From NCBI GenBank assembly GCA_027924585.1, contig BSBM01001448.1, forward strand, positions 1,550,001 through 1,614,000: 64,000 bases of DNA. The letters run 5' to 3'. The position numbers and the translations under genes are program-made. Origin of the DNA: Larix kaempferi. Taxonomy: Eukaryota > Streptophyta > Pinopsida > Pinales > Pinaceae. The notes below the pieces were generated by a model that saw nothing but the letters and a program-made list of their open reading frames with translations, was not told the origin of the DNA and did no database searches. Of this stretch, positions 44,954 to 55,768 are shown piece after piece (position 1 is the first letter of the stretch; the number at the start of each line of letters is the position of its first letter).

Positions 44954-47844
44954 CTATGCGAAGTATTGTTTTAAAGCGAGGCTGTTGAGAGGTAGAGTTA
45001 CTTCCTCCCCTTGTAAGTCTTTCAGCTTGTATGTCGTCGAGCCAAGCTTTTCAGAAATTTGGTAAGGGCCAACCCATAAATGTTGAAACTTTGTGTGCAT
45101 TCCCTTACCATCATGTGGATGGTCCCATTTCATAACTAAGTCACCTACTTCGAAATTTCTTTTGCCAGAATTTCATTTATCAAACCAACTTTTGACTATG
45201 TCTTTGTGTTGGTGGAATCGGTCCTTGTCTCTCGTCGAGATTCTCCATGTTTCAGTAGGGTGTCAATTCTAGATTGTAAGACTTGACTGTTGGAACCTAG
45301 GGAAGCTTGGGACAATTGAAAAGATGGGAGTAATATGTTTGGAGGAAGGATAACTTCTCTACCATAGACAAGGGTATACGGGGAAACTCCTAAGGCTTTC
45401 TTGGGGGTAACTCTGTCATCCCATAAAGCATTTGGGAGGGCTATGTGCCAGCTTCTTTGATTTCCAATCACAGTTTTCTTAAGAATCTGGATAAGGTTCT
45501 TGTTTGCAGATTCAGCTAATCCGTTTCCTTGGGGATAGTAATTGGTTGAATAATGTAACTTAATTCCTCTCTCATAAATAAATTCATTTATCTTAAAAGA
45601 TGAAAAATATGTTGCATTATCGAAAACTACGGAAATCAGAACCCCAAACCTGGTTATGATGTTCTCCTTTAAGAGATTAATAACTACATCCTCATTGATT
45701 TTGCGTAATGGAGCAGCTTCTGTCCATCTTGTAAAATAGTCTGTGGCCGTCAGGATGTACCCGTTCTACATAGAATAATTTGGGTTTATTTCTCCAATGA
45801 CATCTATGCCCCATTGCTCAAATGGTTCAGAGATAATGACCGACTGCAGAGGTCCTACTGATTTTGGCAATTTCCCCACACTCCTTTGGCACACATCACA
45901 ATTCCTATCATAGGCATGAGCATCTCTAAATAAGGTGGGCCAATAATATACAGCTCTGAGTATTTTGTGAGCTGTTGTATCTCCAGAATAGTGTCCACCA
46001 GTAGGGCCATCGTGTAATTCCTTGACTACTTTACTTGCATCTTCCTTTTCCAGGCATCTAAGAAAAATTCCATCATAATTTCTTCTAAAAAGTATGCCAT
46101 CAATGATTTGATAAGTTGTTGATTTCAAATGGAGTGCCCTTCTTTGCTTAGAACTCCAGTGCTCTGGAAAGTACCCTTGATGCAAATAATGCACTAAGTC
46201 CCTATACCAAGATTTAGGAGCTGTGAAAATGGGACATACCTCAACCATGTTCAACTCAGCTTCATTTTCCCAATTTATTTCTTCATCAACTGGATGTTCG
46301 GTGAGTAATTTACATAACCCTTGACCCTTAATGATGGTGGTAGGTTTAAATTCTAAATCATACTCCTTAAGAGCAATGACCCAGTTTCCTCTTCTTTCTC
46401 CCAATTCCTTTTGAACGAAAAGAGATCTGATGGCGAGATGAGGAACTACAACTTTAGTTCTGTTCTTAAAAATATATGGCCTGAAATGCTTCATTGCTTT
46501 GAATACGGCATATGCATGTTTGTTTACAATAGGGTAGTTCAGTTTAGCGCCTTGCAGACTAGTGATCATAAAGGAAATTGGGTATTCATCTCCTGATTCT
46601 ACCTTTTGTGTGAGCATGGTTGCGAGAGAGTCATCTGAAGCAAAGGTATACATGATGAAATCCTTATCAAAGTCTGGACTTCTTAAAGAAGGAGCATTAG
46701 CTATGGATGCTTTGATTTCTTTAAATGCAACTTTCTCCAAGTCTGTCCATTTAAACTGTACACTCTGCTTCACCATTCGCTGCAAAGGTTTAACGGTCTG
46801 AGCGAAATCGGGAATGAACCTTAGAACAAAATTAATGGTGCCCATAAATGATTGCATAGATTTTTTGTTGTGGGGCATGGTAATTTTGTTGATAGCTTGC
46901 ACTCTTTGTTGATCTATAGAAATTCCCTTTTTTGAAATGATGCAACCCAAAATCTTGCCCTCAAGAACAGCGAAAACACTTTTCTTGGGGTTTAAAGAAA
47001 TACCATATTTCCTGCAGTGATAAAAAATCTGCGTTAAATGAAAAACATGATCTTCCCTCTTCTTTGAGAAAACTGTCACATCATCTAGATAGACTACAAC
47101 ACAATGACCGCCCAATCCTTGGAAGGCAATGTCCATTGCTCACTGGAAAGTGTCTCCTGCGTTTATCAAGCCAAACGGCATCCCTCGGTATGCAAATGTT
47201 CCCCACCTAGTGTGGAAAGTAGTCTTGAGGCGATCTTCTTCTGCTACTAATACTTGATTATAACTAGAGAAACCATCTAGCAAAGAAAAAAGATCTGATC
47301 CTAATACCATTTGTAGAATTTGTTCCATTGGAGGTATAGGATAATTATCTTTATCAGAAGCTTTATTCAAGTTTCGAAAGTCTACACATAGTTTTATTTC
47401 CCTTTATTTCTTTTGCACAATAACTAGATTAGCGACCCATTCTGAGTGTCGGACTTTAAAAATGATCTTGGCATCTAGCAATTTCTTCAACTCCTTTTGT
47501 ATTAAAGGTTCAAGAGTAAGATGCATTCTTCTTAATTGTTGTTGAAATGGCTTAACGCCTGCCTTCATTGGTATTACATGCTGAATGATGCGAGTATCAT
47601 ATGTTTTCATATCCTCATAAGTCCATGCAAAAACATCTTTATATTGCTGAAAACGTTTAATGAATTTATCTCTTTCGCCTGGTGAGCAACATTTACCAAG
47701 ATTGACATACTTCGGTTCAGCTTCTGTGCCCAGATTTACCAATTCATGCTGCATGGAGGAGCTATAAGCTTTAACATTTGCTAGCCTCTTGAACTTGTTC
47801 TGCAAATCGAACAAACTTTCGAGAGATCTCACTCCTTTGGTCAT
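44954..47844 (-). pseudogene. Tat-like RT, degenerate RNase H and integrase
   Basis: Entry segment FAWTYEDMKTYDTRIIQHVI lies near 47620. RT motifs include CVDFRNLNKASDKDNYPIPP, HTRWGTFAYRGMPFGLINAG and an intact YLDD box near 47080. RNase H at about 46680-46330 lacks the expected triad: MYTFASDDSLAT stands where 'DAS' is usual, YPIVNKHAYAVFKA has no glutamate, and VVPHLAIRSL has no aspartate. Integrase has a zinc finger (H..H..C..C ending RNCDVCQRSVG), ATDYFTRWTEAAPL with the first D, SVVFDNATYF with the second and NGLAESANKNL with E. It then has the C-terminal FEVGDLVMKWDHPHDGKG and ends at the stop near 44954. Single stops interrupt it near 47403, 47137 and 45766, and a few frameshifts occur; otherwise it is collinear. 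Confidence 0.9.
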
Positions 47845-47949
47845 GAAGTTTCCTTTGACTGCGTCCTTGCTTTGTAGATCAGAATCATGATTTTCTTCAT
47901 CTATAATAGCTTCCTGGAAAGCATTTTCATTTGTGAGGAAACTAATGAT

Positions 47950-48440
47950 CTAATCATCATCATCGAACACTCTGAGGTTTGTAATATTATTTGGAACAGA
48001 CAGCCTGAAAACCAATTCGATAGAGCACTTATTATTAGTGAGCACTAACCTAGAAGCAGAGGTAGCTAACAAATTAGCTGCAACGTTCTGTAATCTAGGA
48101 ATAGAATTTATATTAAAAGCTTCAATGTAAGAAATTAAATCCCATACCTCAAACTGATAACCCTTTAAATGTGGCGAAAGACAATGAATTGTATCTCTCA
48201 CCTATCTAACGATTATTTCTGAGTCACCAAAGACTTTCAAGTATTTGACATTCAAACCAATAGATTTCTTTAATCCATGGACCAAAGCTTCATATTCAGC
48301 AGTGTTATTAGTGCATTCGAACTCTAATCTACAAGATAAGAAGTGTTTTTTTTTTTAGGATCAATTAAAACACAACCAGCTCAGGATCCTTCTTGAGTTT
48401 TGGAACCGTCAAAGTATAGAACCCAAAAAACATTCTCTGA
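47950..48440 (-). pseudogene. Second (archaeal-type) RNase H, upstream of the RT
   Basis: On the minus strand the segment reads VFWVLYFDGSKTQEGS (first catalytic D near 48412), FECTNNTAEYEALVHGL (E near 48295), KVFGDSEIIVR (D near 48220) and then NINSIPRLQNVAANLLATSAS. This is the signature of the additional RNase H found in Tat-group plant elements and related to plant/archaeal RNase HI. All three acidic residues are present, though a stop after QEGS, a slip at a 12-T run near 48343-48354 and a stop near 48195 break the frame. It lies between protease and RT. In the Tat/Ogre elements I know of, this domain lies between the usual RNase H and integrase. Confidence 0.82.
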
Positions 48441-48699
48441 TTTAACTAAGTTAGTATCATTATAATCTAAGTCAGTAACTAATCTAACTATGTTATAGTC
48501 AATATCATCAGTCTAAGAGAATTGAAGGAGATCGGATTGTTCATTTGATTCATGGCTAACATTTTCTGATTGATAATTACCTGGTTCAATCTCTAAGAAA
48601 TAATTTCCCAAAATTGAAGATGAGAAAGCTACAACTTCATTTTTTCTTTCTAGCCGAGTTACATTCTGCTTCGTGTGAGGTTCTCTCATTATTTTAATT

Positions 48700-49607
48700 T
48701 AATTATGCCTATTCTGCTATGGTAACCATAAGTGAGACCAGTCCATTGTGAAATAACCATTTAGTTTTGTAGACCAGTCCCTGCTCAAGATCAAACCATA
48801 AGCTTCAGGAATATCAACTACCATTATATCAATAAACTGACACACTCTAGGATCCGCTGACAACCTAATAAGCACATCTTTTGTTTCCCCGATGACTTTA
48901 ACAACAGTTCTATCTAGCTATATGATCTGAGCCGGGGATGGAATTGGCTTCTCATTAATCCTTTTGCAAATCGACAGTGGCATGACATTCGAGGATGCCC
49001 CCGAATCTACCAAACAGTTATGCACATTATGATTGAAATTTTCGAAAGTTAAAAGAAAAGGAAACGTTTGGGATTTAGACTTCCCGCCAATACTAGCTTC
49101 ATTTAATTCAAGATCTTCCTGAGTGCTTGCTAATGGAGTGCTAAATTGGGGATCAAGAGCTTGTAACCGCTTCTTTCTTTGCTGAGGAAAACTACACATA
49201 TAAAATATGGAAATATTTGTTTTTTCCTTCTTTATGTCTTCGATTATATCGTACCCCATGTCGCATTCTTTTGCAACCTTTGGTTGATTTTTTGTTTTGT
49301 TTGAAGTAACTTTCGGCTGCTTAGTTGTTTCTGCATTTGTTTCTTTTGTAGGTGTTGGATTTTCTTTAGGTTGTGGTGGAATAACAGTGATGTGCCTCTT
49401 GGGTATTTTCTTGGAGACTTTAGGCTTGGGAGCAGTTGGGCTTGGACCAGCAATTGGACCCTTACTACGAGTAGTGATATTCACTACTGAAACTTGACTT
49501 TCTTCAGGGTAATCTTCAATTAAAAGGCACCCAATCCCATAACACCATAGTGGTGTCTGGAGTTGGTTCTTCCTGTTCCAGGGTCTGCTCTTCTTGAGGA
49601 TCTTCAT
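48700..49607 (-). pseudogene. Tat-like aspartic protease with proline-rich leader
   Basis: An open frame from 49607 to 48918 begins with a basic, proline- and lysine-rich linker (GPSPTAPKPKVSKKIP, then KENPTPTKETNAE). It reaches the protease site VDSGASSNVMPLSICKRI, an intact D-S-G active site. After a stop near 48916 the protease continues with DRTVVKVIGETKDVLIRL and GLILSRDWSTKLNGYF. The cut products would be Gag and Pol. Upstream at about 49620-49780 a CxxHxxxHxxxxC motif (FCTFH, EPHFEKSC) may be the Gag zinc finger. Confidence 0.86.
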
Positions 49608-49874
49608 GATCTATTATTTGTGCATCTAGCATTTGGTTCATTACTAAACTCATTGAATTTATCCATTGCAGACAGCTTTTCTCAAAGTGTGGTTCCTAAT
49701 GAAAAGTGCAGAAATGATCCATTCCCACTTCATTTAAATTCAAAACAGCAGAGTTGTTTATAGGTGGAAGCAACTGACCATTTTCCTCCTTTTTCTTGTA
49801 GAACGGTTTAAATGGCTTTCTAGATGTGCTAGCTGCCTTATTTTCTCTAGATCTACAATTTTATTGGACAACTT

Positions 49875-50996
49875 TTACATCATTTTAACCACGTTTTCCA
49901 TATCTGTTGATGGCTCTTCTTTATTCCTGGTTAGCAACAGGGTTTTTTTAGTAGTTGTTGGTTTTGCTTCCACATCCACGGAATGTTTAGCAATGCTGTC
50001 CGCTTCTTCCTCTACCTTATTGGCTTCTTCGAAGTTTTCTATTAAGGTAGTTTTCTTAGTTCTTTTGACAAACATTGCTATTGGAGGATCAAGAGTTGTT
50101 GTATAATACTCGACCAAAAATTCTTCAGCTGGTCTAGTTGCAGCACTAAAATTATTTAATAATGTCGTAAATCTTTGGTTGAATTCTTGAACTTTATCTT
50201 TCTTTTCCATTCTAATGGATAGTAATTCCTTCATAAGGGTAACTGTCTTCTGGTTTCCATATTTACCTAAGAAACATTTCTCGAATTCTTCCCAATTCGA
50301 TGTGGAACTGACTTGTAAGCTAAAGTACCAGGAAGATACCTTAGGTTTGAATGTATAGGGAAAGAGTCTACATACTACATATTCGTGTTGCACATTCAGA
50401 AGGCTCAGAGCCAAATAGAAGCTCTTAAGGTGATCTTCAATAGAGATACCTTTCCTAGGATCATACTTGGGTAGAACCTTTTCTGGATTCTTAGGCAGAT
50501 CATGAAATCGCCCATCCAAATTCAGTGCTCCTCTTGCCCTCCATGCAGGTATATCCATGGCTCTACAGGGAGAGTGTGGTGGAGTGTTATGTGGAGAATT
50601 GCGTGGGGTGTGAGGTTCTTCAAGATCTGGAGGATTTTCAAAGCCAATTTCTCCAACAGGATCTGTGATTTCTTCCAAGGATAGATCTACTAACTCTTCA
50701 AAGTTCTGAACAAGAAAAAAATCTCTTATATACTGTGTTTCCCTTCTAGGGGCTCTTCTTCTGGGAAGCAAGGGAATTGCATTCAAACCACCAAGCTGCC
50801 TAACATAAGCACGTGTATGTTTTCTTAAATTTGCTACTTCAACAAAAGGAACAATGTACAGAGTTTCTTGCTGTTCAATCTCAGAATTGGGATTTTCTTG
50901 ATTTATTATTTCTAGAGCTAAATAGTCTGGGATAGTTGTTTCAAGCGGGTCTTCGGTGGAATTTCTTCTAACGGAAGGATATCCTCTTCCAACCAT
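49875..50996 (-). CDS. Tat-like Gag
   Basis: An open frame of 373 codons starts 33 bases from the LTR (ATG at 50996, MVGRGYPSVRRN). An N-terminal acidic region is followed by a typical Ty3 Gag core at about residues 155-330: KYDPRKGISIEDHLKSFYLA, WEEFEKCFLGKYG and FNQRFTTLLNN. It forms the particle that holds element RNA. The stop at 49875 falls within a lysine/threonine-rich linker, short of the zinc finger seen further on, so it may be a premature stop rather than the true end. The 33-base distance to the LTR leaves almost no leader outside the LTR. Confidence 0.85.
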   Translation of the reverse strand: MVGRGYPSVRRNSTEDPLETTIPDYLALEIINQENPNSEIEQQETLYIVPFVEVANLRKHTRAYVRQLGGLNAIPLLPRRRAPRRETQYIRDFFLVQNFEELVDLSLEEITDPVGEIGFENPPDLEEPHTPRNSPHNTPPHSPCRAMDIPAWRARGALNLDGRFHDLPKNPEKVLPKYDPRKGISIEDHLKSFYLALSLLNVQHEYVVCRLFPYTFKPKVSSWYFSLQVSSTSNWEEFEKCFLGKYGNQKTVTLMKELLSIRMEKKDKVQEFNQRFTTLLNNFSAATRPAEEFLVEYYTTTLDPPIAMFVKRTKKTTLIENFEEANKVEEEADSIAKHSVDVEAKPTTTKKTLLLTRNKEEPSTDMENVVKMM

Positions 50997-51004
50997 GCAC
51001 TGGT

Positions 51005-51028
51005 GACCCTCCTTCTAGTGCCAAAAAA
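51005..51028 (-). promoter_or_regulatory. Primer binding site candidate of the giant element
   Basis: The minus strand reads TTTTTTGGCACTAGAAGGAGGG immediately inside the 5' LTR. The TGGCACTAGAAGGAGGG part has the form of a tRNA 3'-end complement starting TGG. I cannot assign the tRNA from the sequence alone. Confidence 0.55.
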
Positions 51029-52099
51029 TGTTGATGCCTCGAATATCGTAGCATCAATCAATAAGGGATTCTCCCCGATAAGCAAGCCCAATTAGATCGC
51101 TCACCGTTTGGTGTGGGGAAACCGTCTGGTTAATGGTCCGACTACTGTGTAAGGTTTAAAGATTTGTTTTCTTTGCATCGGTTGTGGCCCGATCCACCGT
51201 TTATGTATTTTAATTTTAAATATGATATACAAGTGCTCTAAACTAAATGCAATTAATTAAGCAAATATGATCTAAAACTGTTTAAGCAAATCTAATCTAT
51301 CCTTGCAAGGAGCAAACTGTAAATATGAGTAATAAACTGAAAGAAACATCCAAATATCCCACAGATATCTATTTAATCATAAAGATGTATTTCCAGCAGA
51401 GGATGAAAGATATCAAAGATAGCTTTGATTAATTAACACATTCCATTACTCATTTGAGATAAACATCTTTGCACAGAAAATTATGAGAAAATTCATTACA
51501 AAGAAACAATTCATAACAGCAAGGAATGATCTCACAGTAATATATAAATGACACAGGAGTAATCTAGCAAACATTCAACACATCCTTCAGGAAAAAACGC
51601 AGTCTCCTAGGCCTTCTTTAGGTAAAAATCAAATTTCTTATATATGTAGCAAATCAGTTCACGTACAAGACAGAAATGTCATTTCACCTACCAAAAGTCC
51701 TTTGTATCATTCTCTATTCTTCTACATATAACTTTACAAAATTCTCCAAGAGCTGCCACATGTCACCATCCCAAAGAATCTTTTAATTTGTCTTTTAATA
51801 CCCTTTAAAAAATTGGAATAATCCCTAACTGTTTTTTACAAAAGAGACAAAATCCAGTTGTCCTTTATCTCTACGACTGAACAACAGAAAGACAAAGTTC
51901 CTAGTATATCACTAGACATCTACGACTTCCAAGTCAGCTCCCAGATGGCACTCCTGCCTCTACTAGTGCTTTTATCCCAGATGGCGTTCCTGCCTTTGCT
52001 GGCACTTTTATAAGAGTTGTCTTATCTGCTTCTGCTATATAACTCACCCAAATGCCTGTTTCTCGTATAATGGTGTTGGTAGGTGAAGGGAGCATGAAC

Positions 52100-55073
52100 T
52101 TTCAAGAAATCACATGCTTGGCTAGCTCTGCTTCAATGTTCCGTACTTCTGCTACTTATGTATGGAGAATCTCTTGAAACAAGTGAGCATGTATGGAGGG
52201 TTGCACGATGCACTGGTGAATATAATCCGTTGTAAACACATCTATCTTCCTCACATACTCCATTTTTGTGTTTAGCTCACCCTTCAATTCAAACAAGTGT
52301 TTCTCTTTGTTGGGAAAGTCTTCAAGAGTCTGGGGTATTGCCATTTTGCACCTTCCATGAACCTCCTAGATCCTCCGATAAAGAATGCTGCATATTCCGA
52401 TAGTTGCTTGGATCACAGAGCTTAATTTCACACCGCAGTTCTTACAGAACTCCATGAAGCCTATATCTTCTTTAAACTCAGCCACGGATTTGAGAGGGAG
52501 GTGTTTGGGAAACTATGAATTCCCCTCTCTCCATTCAATATGCTTTCTAGTATCTTCTTTTACCTGCACATATTTCTTCTTGAGCCTAATGGCTTCGAAG
52601 TTTCCTTCATCCTGTCAATCATAGTTTTCAACTTGCAAATTTCTTCAGTGAGAAGTTCCTGTGACTCGTGCATCTGCTTCAGTATTTCAAAGGATTTCTC
52701 ATGAAAGGGGCTTAAATCAACTGCCTTGTTGCTTTCTTGTTTTAGGTGCTCGGACATCAGTTTTTTCTCTTCTTCCAATTGAATGATTCTTGCTTCAAAA
52801 TCATTCTTTTCTCCTTCTACTATCATCATCTGGACTACCAAGTTTTCCTTTTCTTCTTCTAGGTGCTAATACTTATCTGACAATTCTTTCTAATCTAACA
52901 ATAGGTGATTATATTTATTCACCACTAAGTCCCTATAAGCCTGCTCATTTACCACAGTGAGCTGTAACATTCGAGCCCTTTTCCTGCTTGCATCCAACTC
53001 ATTTACTATATTGTGTAAATTGTCTTCGCTTGCCTTGGCGGCAGCTACATTAGCGAATGCCATAGCCACTGGAGCATTCTGTGTGCCCTGCATGACAGTG
53101 GTTTCTCACTTGTTAATGATGTCTGGGTGGAAAGGCTTCTTCAATCTTGTCTCTATCTTTTGTACAATGGACTTCCTTTTCTTGTCAAAAACAAATTTGT
53201 CCCAATGTGTTACAGTATGATTCTTTGATGGAGTGAAAGGGACGAATGAAAGATCTTCTATAGGGATTTCATCTTCCGCGAGTGGGGTCTGAACCATTTG
53301 GGACGAGTCCATGTCCATGTATTTCATGTTCGAGCCCTCAACTTGTGCATCCTCCTTGGCCTTATTTTCCTCTTCGGCCTTCAGTTGTCTCTCTTCTTCT
53401 TCGGCCTTCAGCTGTTTTTCAACTGGTTCTCTTTCCTCTTTCTCCTTGGTGGCTTCTTCCTTTTTTATTTTCTCTGACTCCTCATCTTGAAGCCTTTGAG
53501 CTTCTTCTTCTCGAAGCCTATCTTCTTTCTCTCTCTACTACTCTACTGTTGCTTCCATTTGGAACTTTTCATCCTCAGCCTTGAGCCTTTGCTCTTCCTT
53601 TGTCAGAGCCTTAGCCTCTTCTTTCTCTCTTCACAATTTTGCTTCCTTAATAGCTTGGACTATAGTGGAACTAGTGCCAGCTCCACTTTTGAGGCGAAGG
53701 CGTATTTAGATTTCATTCATATTGCTGACCCCTCTGAAGAATTCTTCATCCTCATCAGAATAGTGTGCATATTCAAAGTGTGCATTAACAATTATGCAAT
53801 GATCTGCATCCCTATTAAGCCTGTCATTCTTTGTGAAGATCCTTTCCCCAAAGTGAAACTCCCTTAGCTCCTGAAAAAACTCCTCAACCAAGCTGACTTT
53901 AGAAAACTTGTATGCTCTGACATAGAAGGGTAGTGCTGGGAAGGAGACTTTCTTCAATTTATTTAGGACATGACCAACTCCATCTATAAATACTTGTCTC
54001 ACTTCCTCTTCATGAACAACAAAATCAGTAACATACCCTGGTAGGAGAAGTGGTGGCTTGGAACCTCCATACATTCTTATGTAGGTTCTTTCTTCTAACA
54101 GATAAAAATCCCCATACTTCTCCATGACTGCCATGGCATTCTCGGATAAACAACTGGGTTCTTCATTGAACATTAGTTCATACAGTGGTATTATTAATTC
54201 TTCACAGATGATCTTGTAATGCCTCTTGTAATTCTGAGCCCACAGGATCTTGTAACCAATATAAACAGGGGTGTCAGCCTTGTTCCAAATGCATCCTAAC
54301 TTTGGGAACAGATGCCTCGCCAGAATACAATCCATAAGGTATGATGACATGTAGAACTTTGATTTTCCCCGACATAGTCCTTCCTTAGCAGCAACTATTG
54401 TTGACGATATATTATCCGAGAGGATGTCTGCCCATTTGAACACCATGCCTTTGGATGCTACATTGTGAATTAGAGGGATCCAGTGCATTTGATAAGTGGT
54501 TCCATCATCCCTGCCAAAAATTATGCTTAGCATGAGGTAAATAATTCTAAAAGGAGGCTTGAGTGCCTGAACTTCATAATCATTGCTCTCCTTAACCCTC
54601 AGCTTCCTGCCTTGAATTAACAATTTTCTGGCCATTTCTATGTAATCCATATTAAGACCTTCTAACCATGCATCGTTCAACAGCTGCTGAGTGTGGGGTA
54701 GCTTGTAAGTTGCCGAAATATGGGCTGGTTGGAACAAGGTGAACGCCTCTCCTTTGCCGTCGGATAAAAATCTTGATTCAGCATCTACATGTGTTAGAAT
54801 CCACCCTATACCTTCTATGCAGGGAAAGAGTTCTGGGCGCGTTGCTGCTTTAGTGATGCCAAATATTCTAATGTTCTAGTACAAGTACATCTCTTCCAGG
54901 ACTGACCCAAGAATTTCCTGGTCTTTTATCATGTGATGTAAATCTCCCCAATTAAATTCAGGTGCAATGCCCATAACTAGTTTGGTGTCTTCGTGCAACA
55001 TCTCAATTCTTGCTTCAATGCCACTTGACTCTAGTTCGGCCATCTTTGCCTTCCTCTTTCCACCTTTCGGCAT
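52100..55073 (-). pseudogene. LTR-encoded coiled-coil protein, 5' LTR copy (longer)
   Basis: The start is the ATG at 55073 (MPKGGKRKAKMAELESSG), 12 bases after a predicted acceptor. A stop at 54876 replaces a Q codon that is intact in the other copy. A long open frame, 54737-53706, carries the N-terminal domain (NDAWLEGLNMDYIEMARK, SSYLMDCILARHLFPKLG, EKYGDFYLLEERTYIRMYG). Then comes a segment missing from the other LTR (ALPFYVRAYKFSKVSL, YAHYSDEDEEFFRGVSN), an E/K-rich helix with REKEDRLREEEAQRLQ at about 53690-53350, SPSKNHTVTHWDK-type residues, and coiled coils to about 52100 (EARIIQLEEEKKLMSEHLK). Intact length would be around 1,000 residues. Function is unknown; the form suggests a nucleic-acid or self-associating protein. 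Confidence 0.75.
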
Positions 55074-55084
55074 CGTGGTTGAAC

Positions 55085-55616
55085 CTGCCCAAAAAACATG
55101 CATGAGTAGATAAATGATAAAACGAGCATGCAGAAAAAGCATTGAAACGAAAATTCATCACCACAGCGAGCATATCTTGAATCGAGAAAATACTATCAAA
55201 TACCTTTGAAAGTGATGTTACGGTTAAAAAGTCTAAGCTTCAAATTAAATGAAAACACGATGAGCAATGCTACTATCTAATAGCATTAAAGTGAAACTTA
55301 TGATGCTAAGGCTTGACCTTCTAACCAAAGTTCTGGAATGCTGACAATAGGACACAAGCACGAGCAACCGGGAGATTGTGTTCGGGTGCTGATAACTACA
55401 TTGGCTTAGGATGTTATAATCTTAGACTAGGAAAACAAACAGGGTAGTGAACAGGCTCTAGTCGGGTTGCTTAAACAGCTTTAGGAATGACCAAACGAGT
55501 ACAGAAAAAATTCAACATGGACGAGGGTGGCTGTGGAAAGGGACAACTAAAACGGTATTAACCAAAAATCTTTGGCTACTAAAAACAAAACCGAAAATCT
55601 TGGTGGATCTACTTAC
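55085..55616 (-). other. Predicted 5'-UTR intron of the LTR gene, 5' LTR copy
   Basis: Donor GCCAG|GTAAGTAG starts at 55616 and acceptor TTTTTTGGGCAG|GTTC ends at 55085. The length is 532 bases, against 565 in the other LTR; the splice sites are kept while the interior carries indels (for example near 55270-55290). This is the pattern expected of a real intron. Confidence 0.62.
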
Positions 55617-55756
55617 CTGGCAACGGACGATTGGGACGGATGAAGATGACAAAATGTAGACCTGGTTGTCCTCGAATGGCTAACACAACTTCGAACGGGG
55701 TTTCCGAAAAGCTTAATGATAATAAAAAAACAATAAAACCCCCCAAAACCCCACTT

Positions 55757-55768
55757 TCTATATATAGA
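55757..55768 (-). promoter_or_regulatory. TATA box in the 5' LTR of the giant element
   Basis: TCTATATATAGA is identical to the motif at 42989-43000, with the same surroundings (CCCCACTTTC before it on the plus strand). It is the likely start signal both for the element's genomic RNA and for the LTR gene. Confidence 0.7.

Noticed and set aside
53282-53867. Plus-strand frames of 100-126 codons, leucine/phenylalanine-rich
   Set aside because: They are the reverse complement of the E/K-rich helix of the LTR gene, which reads as apparent hydrophobic protein.
52100-55073. Envelope-like identity for the LTR-encoded protein
   Set aside because: No signal peptide or membrane segment; the C-terminal half is a charged coiled coil.
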